Shown: positions 12,401 through 21,905 of the stretch, one piece after another
How the letters are laid out: the number at the start of each line of letters is the position of its first letter
How positions within the stretch are numbered: the first letter of the stretch is position 1
Origin: Xiphydria camelus
Taxonomy: Eukaryota > Arthropoda > Insecta > Hymenoptera > Xiphydriidae
Length of the DNA stretch: 64,000 nt
Reading direction: 5' to 3'
Assembly (NCBI GenBank): GCA_963678675.1
Contig: OY783200.1
Span: 4,290,501-4,354,500 of the forward strand
The notes under the pieces: generated by a model
Databases searched by the model: none
What the model was told of the DNA's origin: nothing
Seen by the model: only the letters and a program-made list of their open reading frames with translations
Translations under genes and position numbers: made by a program

Positions 12401-15400
12401 GCGCTTCCACTGCTCGCGGTGAAGAACGATTGCCGACTTTTTTTCGCCTCTTCTTCGGGTTCCCGTTAGCCGAGTGAAATGAATAAAAGAGAGAGAGAGA
12501 GAGAGAAAGAGTCGACACCGACGAGCCGTGCCTTTTTAGGCGCGATCAACCCACGCTCTCGGCACGGCTGTTAATGCGTTTATCCAATAAAAAGATCGAT
12601 TCACCAATTTACGTTCCGACTCCCCCGGCCCAATTAACCGACTTCGCATCAATTAGGCGTTAATCGTTGTCTCCCTGGAAAAGGTACGGGAGATGTACGC
12701 CGCGGCGCCGACCGTCGTTACACTCGTCACGCATTTCCGCCCGTGACGAGTCAACGACCGTGAAATCGTCTTTGCGATATCATTGAATGGATGACGCGTA
12801 AAAACGCGGTAAGCGCAGCGTCCCGACGATGATCGCATTTCCCTAGTCACGCGCCCCGGGCGCGATTCTTGCACCCCGTGGTTCGGAAATTCCCGCTACC
12901 AGGGAGACCCTTCGATCGGGCGATAAAGAAGCGAAAATATTCCGAAACGAGGTACCTCGCGACGGTTGGCGGTACCTGGCGTCTCGTTTCAAGGTCTTCG
13001 GGGCTCGCTCGACGAGCCGCCTGGAAATTAGATCAATTACAACAACAAGGCGAGTGTCTGATCGCTACAGTGACTCGTAACGCCGCGCGAGTAGCGATAA
13101 TTTTACGACCCTTCCCGGAACGGAGGTGCGACTCGGTTACGACTTATGCATGCGAACGGATGACGTCTGTACGTACGAACGAGCGTATCGTTAACGCATC
13201 GACGGGCGTCTATGCAAATTGTTCCATGACGAAATAATTTCTGCTGTCAGGATTAACGTAATATCATATAAGTACTACTATTCCGTCAGGGTTTGATTGC
13301 TATTATCTCGTAAACCGTGAATTTGTTGGGAAATTGATATGATACTTTTTTGAAGATCACGCTTTGATCTACAAAAAAGGTCTACACCAACATAGGTCTA
13401 AATTCCACGGATAACGAGATAATCGCGATCGAAATTGATCGGGAATAAGTTCAATCTCCGTATTATCTCGTAAACTGTGAACTTTTTGGAGAATTGGTAT
13501 TATACTTTTTTGAAGATCACGCTTTGATCTGCAAAAAAGGTCTACACCAACATAGGTCTAAATTCCACGGATAACGAGATAATTGCGATCGAAATTGATC
13601 AGAAATAAGTGCAATCTCCGCGTTATCTCATAAACTGTGAACTTTTGGGAAATTGATATTATACTTTTTTGAAGATCATGCTTCAATCTACAAACAATAA
13701 GTCTAAAGTCTAGGGATAACGAGATAATCGTGATCGAAATTGATCGGAAATAAGTGCAATCTCCGTATTATCTCGTAAACAATGAACTTTTTAGAAAATT
13801 GGTATTATACTTTTTTGAAGATCACGCTTTGATCTACAAAAAAGGTCTACACCAACATAGGTCTAAATTCCACGGATAACGAGATAATCGCGATCGAAAT
13901 TGATCGGGAATAAGTTCAATCTCCGTATTATCTCGTAAACTGTGAACTTTTTGGAGAATTGGTATTATACTTTTTTGAAGATCACGCTTTGATCTGCAAA
14001 AAAGGTCTACACCAACATAGGTCTAAATTCCACGGATAACGAGATAATTGCGATCGAAATTGATCAGAAATAAGTGCAATCTCCGCGTTATCTCATAAAC
14101 TGTGAACTTTTGGGAAATTGATATTATACTTTTTTGAAGATCATGCTTCAATCTACAAACAATAAGTCTAAAGTCTAGGGATAACGAGATAATCGTGATC
14201 GAAATTGATCGGAAATAAGTGCAATCTCCGTATTATCTCGTAAACAATGAACTTTTTAGAAAATTGGTATTATACTTTTTTGAAGATCACGCTTTGATCT
14301 ACAAAAAAGGTCTACACCAACATAGGTCTAAATTCCACGGATAACGAGATAATCGCGATCGAAATTGATCGGAAATAAGTGCAATCTTCGTATTATCTCG
14401 TAAACCGTGAACTTTTTGAAGAATTGATATCATACTTTTTTGAAGATCACGCCTTCATCTACAAAAAAGGTCTACACCAACATAGGCCTAACGTCCACGG
14501 ATAACGAGATAACCGCGGTAGAAATTGATCGGGAATAAGTGCAATCGTCGCTGGCGTTTGTGACTAGGCAACCCACAAATCCGCGATGCAACCTTACCTC
14601 GCGGGTTGTCTATAGACAGGCGCGAGCGGAATTATTGCAATGTACCATATTTTTCTTCAAATATCCTACATTCGATCATTCTTAATATTCTCGGAAACAG
14701 CGCGCGCCTCGAAGAGGTATGCAGTAAAACCTCCCTTTATTTATCCAAACCACGCAGCAAAAATATTCTCTTCGTTAACTAAACTGACTTTCCATTTTTG
14801 TACTTTTAATTGTTAATTGTTAGTTGCACAATTTTGAAACTATTATTATTCCTTTTCCTTATTATTATATAATCAGTTGCAAGTATTTTTCTCTTAGTTT
14901 GTTTTCGCTGTTTTGTCACGCTTTTTGTAGTTTGGTCTCGGGGAACCCTGTCTTAGAGTTAATAAATTCTCCCTCCTTTAAAAAGCCTTCTGCGAGAGGA
15001 GTAATAATTATTTAACCAGAGAAGAGCGCCGAGTCGCAGAAAATATAAAAAAAAAGGAGGTTCTACCGCATAACACGAGACATTCGCGCGCAAATGAAAA
15101 CGCAAGTAGCGGGGACGAAAAACGGGGGGCAAGAATTAACATCTCGGAGCGAGACGCGTGCTCAATTCGCGCGAACATTTTTCGGCGAAGCCCGACTCGA
15201 GCGAAACGACACGACGCACCCACCTGCAACTGTATGTCGGCGATCTTGTTCCACGAGAACTCAAACTCGTTGACGGGGACGCGAGCCTGCTTGAGGTAGC
15301 GCAGGAAGCCGAGCTCCTCCGGTCGCAGCACCATCAGCGCGTGGCCGCTGCTACCCTCGCCGCGCGCGGTCCTGCCGACTCTGTGGATGTATTCCTGAAC

Positions 15401-18400
15401 GACACGAGCGACGCGTCCCTCGATAAACAGTTCTTTTCTCTCTGAGCGGCGAGCTAATCGACGGCCGACGCCAAACTCACCTTCGGGTCGTCCGGCGGAT
15501 CGAACTGGACGATCCAGTCGACGTCGGGGATGTCCAGGCCGCGCGCCGCGACGTCCGTACAGAGCAGAATCCCGGTGGTGGCGTTGCAGAACTGGAAGAA
15601 CGTCGTGGTGCGCTTCGTCTGCTTCTGCTTGCCCTGGAGCGACAACGAGCGAAGTTTTCCACGCGGCCGATCAAACGCGGGCCGGTCGAACGACGCGCGA
15701 AGACTCACGTGTATGCTCAGCACTGGCAGGTCGATGTAGTTGAGCAGCTCGTGGTGATACTTGACGGACATGCACGAGCTGAAGAAGACCATGACCTTCT
15801 TCTTCCGGTTCTTCTTCAGGAACGTGAAGAGCAGCAGGAAGCGCTTCTCGCTCGGGCACACCACGTAGCCCTGCTCGAGGCCCTCCACCGTCGCCTTCTC
15901 CTTCTCGTCGTCCACGCCCACGTAGAGCGGCTCCTTCTTCAGCGCGAGCGCCGTCAACGCCTCCGTCTTCTTCGACTGCGTTGCGCTGAACAGCATCGTC
16001 TGACGTCTCTCTGACGCGCGAGCGGGTAAACGAAAGACGGGCGTGTGGAATCAACGGCGAGTAATTTCGAGACGCCTCGCCGGCGCGCAGATTCGTCCGA
16101 AATTTAACTTATTTTAGCGACGCGCGCGATTGCAGATACACCGGGAGAAATAATTGCTGGTGTGCCGAGAGAATTTTTTCTTCGATCAACAATCTATACA
16201 TATGAGGTGTAAACCGGAGTGTTTAGGAAAATCCGAATATGAAATTCTCAGATTTTTCCAGGATTTTCACGCCCGATATGCGTTTTTTTTCCCTGGCTGG
16301 TCTAAAATTATTATTTTTAGGTTACTAAAGAAATCATTTCCATGCTGGAAGAATCTATATGGAAGCAAGATTTATTTCGTGATCCACGCGGACGAATTCG
16401 CGGGCGGAGAAAGCTAGTGTGATATAATTTCAGGATCAAGCGACAGTTTTTTTCGCGCGGGAAGAATTTCTTGTCCCGGCGAAGGTATCGTCAAATCAAG
16501 AATATTATATTATTCGACCAAGAATCTGTATTTTAACAAATTTTCAAGATCACATGTTCTTATTCAAAAAATATCAGATTGCCACCAAAGTTTTGTTACA
16601 CTTTTGTGACAAATTTTTCAAATTCAAGTGTGACGAAACTTTTGTGGCAGCCGAATATCTGTTCGAAACCAGCAATTATTTCTCTCAATGCGCGATAAAG
16701 CCAACAGGTACAAACGATCCTGGGGGGAAATCATCTTACAGCATCCTGCGTCTTAAACTGGACCCCGTAGACTACACGAAGACCTTCATAAAAAACGAGA
16801 CGCGGCACAAGAACGGAAACCCGACACCGACTGCATTCACAATTCGTAACTTTAACCTAACGATGCGCGCAGCGCTGAAACTCACTCGGCAGGATATTGA
16901 CGATCTGCTTCAGCTCCTCCTCGAAGCCGATGTCGAGGATGCGGTCGGCCTCGTCGATCACCAGGCACTGGAGGTTCTTGTAGAGGAAGTCCGCGGTGTT
17001 CTGCAGGTGATCGAGCAGCCGGCCGGGCGTCGCGACGATGATGTTCACGCCCTTGGCCAGCTTCTGCGCCTCGGTCTGCCTGTTCGCACCGCCCATCACC
17101 AGGCCGTACGTGTGGTGGTGATACTTCATCAGCTCCTTGAGCACGCCGAACGTCTGCATCGACAGCTCGCGCGTCGGCGATATCACGATGACGCCGGTGC
17201 CTGGAGCGGAGAATGTTTCCCTTTCGTTAGTTTTTTAAATTGCAGGATTGCAGAAAGTTTTGGTTTTAAAAATGCCCCGATTTTTTCGAGTTCTCCGGAG
17301 CAAACTTCGCATTTTTCCAGGCCATTCGATTGACTCGTAAAAATACTTAGTGAGAGAGAAAAAAGCATTTATTAACGATCTGAAATATAATGCAAATCAT
17401 ATTGCATTGTATTTCGGACTAAATGAATGCTTCCAGCTTCTCCAGCTTCTTTATAGAAACAAGCTGGAATATAAGGCGCAAACATAAAGAAAGCTGTATA
17501 AAATCTAAAAATGCAACTATGTAATTGACTTATAAAAACGCTTTGTGAAAGCGAAAGAAGCATTTATTAATGGACTGAAGTATAAATAATGCGATATAAA
17601 GAAATAAGCTGGAAGAAAGCACAAGCGTAACAAAAGCTATATAAAACATAAGAATGCAATAGAACGTACTAGCCACACGCACGGCGGGCTTCCATTCAGT
17701 CAGATGTTTAAAAATAGTGAGTTTTAAAAAAATAACGAATCTTTCCTCGTATGAACATTACAAAGGGATAAGAAAAAGCGGTTTAATGGTGTTTGTATTG
17801 TAATAAATTCGGTAGTTTTGAGGAAATAATATTGAAAGAAAATGATTGAGATTCGTAATCGAAATAATTTATTTTCATAAAAACACATCATATTGTGAGG
17901 TATGGAAGACAACAAGCTAGATCACTCTTCAACGAACAGATACCTCCACAAATTTGTTCTCATTCTACAAGAAACACGCGCAAAGGTACCGACTGCTCGT
18001 TACGCGTCATCATAACGACTTACAGAGTTTGGACACCGATAGCCTGGCCAACTCAAAATTAAGAATTCATACGCGTTTCAGTAACGGGAAGGCATCGTGA
18101 AATTATTTGACGAATCAAGAAACGAAATGTCCTATCAAATAAAAATGTTTTCTGCTGACTTGATTGAAAAAAATGACCAAATGGAAGTCCTGCGGGTTTT
18201 CTAGAGCAAAAATTGCGATTTTCCAAGCCATATTGACTATTAAAAAAATGTCGTCAGAGGGAAAGAAGCATTTATCAATGGTTTGAAATATAATGCAATA
18301 CAAAGAAACGCTGGAAAAAGGCGTAAGCATAACAAAAGCTATATAAAATCTACAAATACGATTATATAATTGACTCATAAAAAACAATTCGTGAGTGCGG

Positions 18401-21400
18401 AAAAAGCATTTATTAATTGTCTGGAGTAAAATGCAATATAAAGAAAGAAGCTGGAAGAAGGCGCAAGCACAGCAAAAGTTATATCAAATCTAACAGTGCG
18501 ACAAAACATACCAGCCATACGCAGGGCTCTCTTCCAATAAGATATTTAAATAGTAAGTTTAATTGACTCCTTATTTGAAAAAAATGACCAATCATTAAAG
18601 AAAATGACCAAGGAAGAGCCCTGCAAGTTTTCCGGAGCAAAAATCACATTTTTTCAAGTCATTTAAATTGATTCATAAAAATACCTCGTGAAAGAGAAAG
18701 AAGCATTTATCAATGGTCTGGAATGTGTAATGAAATATTTAAAAAAAATAGACTAAGAGATCGCACAAACATGACAAAAGCTACATGAAACACAAAAATG
18801 CAATGAAACATACTCGCCACATGTGCAGATCAGCGAAGAGAAGATGTTAAATACGAATTACAATTGAACAAAATTTCAACCACTTTCTTGCTAATATCGC
18901 AAAAACATCAGAGAAACTCTCTATATATTCATGCCGTCACAAAATATCGGTTAAGAATCCCTTAAAAATAATTTGTCGAAAATTAATATCACGTCGACAG
19001 CTCAATAAATCCCGAAATTGTCACTTTTTCGAGAGATTTCATTGAAATTTCCCGACTTTCCCCAATTTCCCACGCTTTTCAGGCACACGGCAATGCTGAA
19101 CAAGTAGAAAGAGAAATGCTCACCATTCCGCGGCATGAATTTCAGCTTGTAGATCAGCTCGACGGCGGGAATGAGGAACGCCAGCGTCTTCCCGGAACCG
19201 GTCTTCGCCGAGCCGACGAGGTCCCTGCCTTCTAGCAACGCGGGAATGGAGCGCGCCTGTATCTCCGTCATGTTCGCGAAGCCCATGTCCTCGATCGCTT
19301 TCAGCGTGTTCTCGCACACAGCGTCGCGCAACGACGCGAACGTCGAGTCGCTCGTCACCTCCAGCCCCGTCGACGATCCTGGCACTGCGGGAAAATAAGT
19401 TCGATGATTCTCTTCACGAGACGAGCGAAGTATCGTCTCGAAGGATCGTGCTTACAATTTTGACTATCAGCAGCGGAATCTTCCGTCGAATTTTCTAAGG
19501 CTGCGTCGCCCGAGTCCTCGATCTTCTCGCGTTCGGACTTCTTCTTCCTTCGCTTTGCTGAAGCGTAAAATCAATTGTGAAGCAATGGATTTTTCGCGAG
19601 TGCAGATCAAACTCACCTTGTGTCGGCTCGCTTTCTGGAAGACGTCGCTTGGCTCCGTGTCCATTTTCGACTAACACTGTTTGTGTTTCTTCCTTCGCTG
19701 TTAATCACAGTGCTATTCTATTATCAGACTTTCACGAGCGTTGCGCGAAGCGATAGTTGAATTCGGAATTGACAAACTATCATTTGGGAAAGAATTTCAC
19801 CGCTGAATATATGCGCGAACTTGCATCTACGAAAGCCGACGCACTGCTGTCGATCGTGTAAACAACGCAGGCGAGCGTAAACATCATCATCATCGACTAC
19901 AAATGCGAATGTAAACACGAAGGAAAACCTATCCTGGTGAAAATGTAGTAGACGGATTTTGTTAGGGATAGTAAGACATTATGAATTCTTATAAAATTTA
20001 TGAAAATTCAAAGGGATGCGGCAAATTTTTCTCGAAAAACTTCTTCCTTTCCTCTGACTAGATCTGAAAGTTTCCAAGTTTTTCTAAAGAATTTTGAGAA
20101 TTTGTAGGCCATTCAGCACTTCGGAATAATTCAGAAAAATTTACAAGAATGCATAAATAATAAGAAACTATCTTTCTCTGAGGATATCTGCCTTCTCTCT
20201 GATTATTTTATTCAACTGTAGGTTAATTCAACGCTCAAGAGTAATGTAGGAAAATGAGAAAAAATTCAGAAAGACTATATTGAACGATGCTTCTCTAAAA
20301 ATCTTGGCTTTTATTTCATTATTTCTGAAGATTTCTCACATCTCTAGAATTTCTCTGCAATAAATTTAAACTTCTCTAATTATGGATATATTTTTATATA
20401 TTCATAACGAGTTTGTGAAAAAGCTTTTGAGCAAATGAGCTTCTGCAAAAGATTTTCTTGGCATTTAATTTATCTCTGACCGGATGTATTTAACTCGTAC
20501 GACGTTATAGCTCAACAGATTTTTTTCTAATTTTTTAAATTAAGTATTGGACATTTTATAAAGAGATTTTCGGATAATTTCAGAAATCAAAAACCTTAAT
20601 TTTGTGTAAATCCTACTTACGTGTCGATTATTTTCTGTAAAAAATTCTAAGCAAGTGTGATATATTATAAGAAGTGGTAAAAGTTACTTTTAGAGATTGT
20701 GAATCATTCAGAGAAATTTGTAGAGAAATATTTACAACAGGGCAATCGCTGACGTTTTCAAAAAATCTCTAGGATTGAGAAAACTTTGCCTGAGAAACTC
20801 TGATAAATTAACTTGTAAATTTCGAAAATAATTTTCAGTCTCGGTATTATAAAGAAATTTGAAGAAAATTGTTTTCAGTAGTTCGACTCCTTACATTCTC
20901 TGAGATTCTCATTGATAAGACAAATTGTTATTAGTAGAAGAAATTCAGATATTTTCAGAGAAATTCTATGTTAGAAAAATCTCTACAAAATTAATGAAAC
21001 TTTACTATGACATTTCCTACTTTTCTCTAAAAACCATAGAGAAATTTTAAGAATTCTTACATTTTCAAATAAATTCAGTTGGTTGGAAAATTTAAGAATT
21101 CCAATCTTAGGTGGAAGAAATCAGAGATTTTCATAGAGAGTTCGAATTTTTTCCCTGAAAATATCAGGAAAACCTTGAAAAAATTAAAATGATAAATTTC
21201 AAATTTTCAGCCAAGGCGCTTTTGACAAAATCTGTGAAATTCTTAAAGCACATTTTCACCAGGGAAATCCGCATCTCCGATTTCTCTCTCTCTCATCTTT
21301 CACGCAGATACTTCATCAAACACAAATATATTTGCAGATGACGAAATTAATTAAATTTACCCATAAATCACGAGTTTAGCGCACGAAAACAACATTATTC

Positions 21401-21701
21401 CCAATTGCTCCGCGACTGCCCTAGAAAGTTAACCTAGTAAACTGACGAACAAAACGTAACTTTCCGAAATCAAAATACCCCCGTCTCTCTATCTCGAATG
21501 ATAAATCAACGATAAATGCCGAAAACTCCACAAAAACCTCGACAAAATAACCCGCAAACTCGAAATTTCACATCGCCAAACGAACTTAACCTCAAAATAC
21601 GCACCACTTTCTCCCGTAGCCTCCTTTTGCCTGAGAATCTTCAGCTTGTTTTTCTCCCGCTTCTTGATCTTCCGCATCAGCACCTTATCGGGCATCGACA
21701 T
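3437..21701 (-). CDS. DDX18: ATP-dependent RNA helicase DDX18 (Has1/pitchoune), 10 coding exons
   Basis: This is a nucleolar DEAD-box RNA helicase of the Has1 family, which is needed for ribosomal RNA processing. Coding exons on the minus strand: 21701-21605, 19697-19617, 19557-19456, 19384-19124, 17200-16886, 16010-15709, 15633-15481, 15394-15224, 4840-4663 and 3603-3437. All junctions are GT-AG and stay in frame, giving 608 aa. Visible motifs: a lysine-rich N-terminus; Walker A AKTGSGKT near residue 153; SPTREL near 188; DEAD at 262-265; SAT in [24 protein letters not shown]; the family C-terminal stretch RAYDSH...[11 protein letters not shown]; and a basic tail starting [10 protein letters not shown] and ending at DARQFAR. 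ATG 21701 opens [17 protein letters not shown], which resembles the DDX18 start. Intron 8 is 10.4 kb and repeat-filled; intron 1 (1.9 kb) also carries a repeat. Identification is by family knowledge and is very sure. Confidence 0.95.
3720..4250. repeat. Dispersed repeat, copy A (DDX18 intron 9)
   Basis: The sequence starting CAGTCAGATGTTAAAAAATAG and running through GGGATAAGAAAAAG and GGAAATAATATTGG is clearly related to 17685-18170 in DDX18 intron 4 (same order of blocks, many point changes). A fragment in reverse orientation lies near 61440-61530. Confidence 0.6.
6300..6324. repeat. Poly-G run of about 25 bases
   Basis: An uninterrupted run of about 25 G on the plus strand (C in the DDX18 pre-mRNA) lies in intron 8. 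Confidence 0.85.
6473..6672. mobile_element. Foldback MITE, CCCAGACAACAC family
   Basis: The left end is CCCAGACAACACGATCC with AAAAAGTCATC; the right end is CGGATGACTGAAAGACAG...GTCGTCTGGG. The interior is self-complementary (GTCTCACTTTTTG against AGAGTGAGACAT). Relatives occur at 43206-43610 and 61061-61254. Confidence 0.6.
8192..11640 (-). mobile_element. piggyBac-type element region with partial ends
   Basis: At 8192-8195 a TTAA is followed by CCTTTTAACGGCGGGGG and then a short palindrome GGTCGATATATCGACC, typical of a piggyBac-like terminus. I could not find the matching right end. Segments at about 8330-8640 and 11420-11570 are inverted copies of one another (the block CATTACGATGCTGATGTCC and its neighbours) and flank the transposase on both sides. 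They may be long inverted sub-ends or an older repeat. The 8.3-8.6 kb side is itself a tandem duplication of about 150 bp. Confidence 0.5.
9125..10693 (-). CDS. piggyBac-like transposase (DDE_Tnp_1_7), apparently intact
   Basis: This is a transposase of the piggyBac superfamily, cut-and-paste enzymes that use TTAA target sites. From ATG 10693 ([15 protein letters not shown]) the frame runs 522 aa without a break. The track is open 70 codons further upstream, but that part lacks family character, so the inner ATG after the start of the acidic N-terminus is preferred. The three catalytic aspartates expected of the family can be placed in [22 protein letters not shown] and [10 protein letters not shown]. 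The C-terminus has the cysteine/histidine finger (CHFC...CPSCDIPLC...CFEQYHT). It lies inside intron 8 of DDX18 on the same strand as the host gene. Its intact frame suggests recent arrival or domestication; the sequence alone cannot tell which. Confidence 0.92.
   Translation of the reverse strand: MAENKAWSSGESEPELQESENEEIPLIDFGDVDYKQISKIREDPYFYPSIKGFEGSSEINPKILITENSPIDYFNYFFDSPLLERIIEETNRYETQNHQVESSHMKEWHPLTKDKLEKFLGLSIVMGSVQKGELKNYWSTDLLVHTPIFGQMMSRDTYIDILRYLHFHNNEDGSEIVDHPLVKIKPVIDHLQSKFAAVLIPGKNLRIDERLLSWKGRLRFKQYIPSRRNCFGIKLFELVDCKTGFILGFTVYTGADTDFRKFGLGITGDIVAHFLQPYFYKGHVVYVDNWYTSPTLAEFLHDRDTGICGTVKANRKGMPKLENKLERGEVQVAHNDVWMAIKWEDKRSVHMLTSVHELEFCVTGKKNYLTNKDITKPTCVHNYNQNMGGVDNVDRQLSITKSVRKTMKWYRKLFLHLIDLCLYNAHALYKMRNKGHTPFPSFRLEVARSLLKLDPTERISSNESSPTRLIGRHFPREGTSRRCHFCSLRKITRRTKYICPSCDIPLCAVSCFEQYHTQATLP
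13290..14546. repeat. Higher-order tandem array in DDX18 intron 8
   Basis: About eight monomers of 145-160 bp repeat in tandem. Each contains ATTATCTCGTAAACTGTGAA, TATTATACTTTTTTGAAGAT, a GTCTA...CCAACATAGG block (missing from the 145-bp type) and GGATAACGAGATAATCG. The segments 13441-13905 and 13906-14370 are 465-bp units, each made of monomers of 160, 145 and 160 bp. By eye they look identical, so the three-monomer unit was duplicated recently. A single degenerate relative lies at about 1262-1350. Confidence 0.9.
17330..18800. repeat. Dispersed and locally repeated sequence in DDX18 intron 4
   Basis: A block with AAGCATTTATTAA...CTGAA, TATAATGCAAT and AGCTGGAA...GCACAAGC recurs at about 17330, 17520, 18230, 18365 and 18660. 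Between these lies the second copy (17685-18170) of the repeat seen at 3720-4250. No open frame of interest is present. Confidence 0.6.
19932..21264. mobile_element. Inverted-repeat element, CCTGGTGAAAATG family (DDX18 intron 1)
   Basis: The left end is TCCTGGTGAAAATG and the right end is CATTTTCACCAGGG, its reverse complement. The interior is AT-rich with many GAGAAATT and TTTCTCT blocks and no coding potential. The interior matches GGT intron 7 (58740-59735), and the ends match 30442-30916. Confidence 0.6.
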
Positions 21702-21905
21702 ATCTCCAAATCAACAATCCAACTCAAATACTTCAAAAAACCAACTCCCACGTGCCTGCGCGAAACACACGCTATGACAGCCGAACGCGGAATGCGCGGA
21801 CACAAGAAAAGAATCGCACGCGAGTCTCCCTAACCTCAAAAAAACACTGGCAACGTGTCGAGGCGAGGAACACCAATCGGATCGGCGCCACATCGCTCGG
21901 AGAGA
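21702..21905. promoter_or_regulatory. Probable bidirectional promoter between DDX18 and IleRS
   Basis: Only 204 bp separate the DDX18 ATG (21701, minus) from the IleRS ATG (21906, plus). Both 5' UTRs and the core promoters must lie here or start inside it. No clear TATA box is visible in either direction, as expected for housekeeping genes. The spacing is seen directly; the promoter role is inferred. Confidence 0.6.

Noticed and set aside
12869..13237. 122-codon plus-strand frame in DDX18 intron 8
   Set aside because: No ATG at its start, no domain, and it lies within an intron on the opposite strand just before the tandem array.
13290..14546. CRISPR-like array
   Set aside because: The units are 145-160 bp head-to-tail monomers without unique spacers, in a eukaryotic intron.
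19617..19664. Alternative DDX18 start at ATG 19664 (MDTEPSDVF)
   Set aside because: It needs a non-preferred acceptor and loses the conserved N-terminus. The other frame through this exon joins exon 1 (21701) and exon 3 cleanly.
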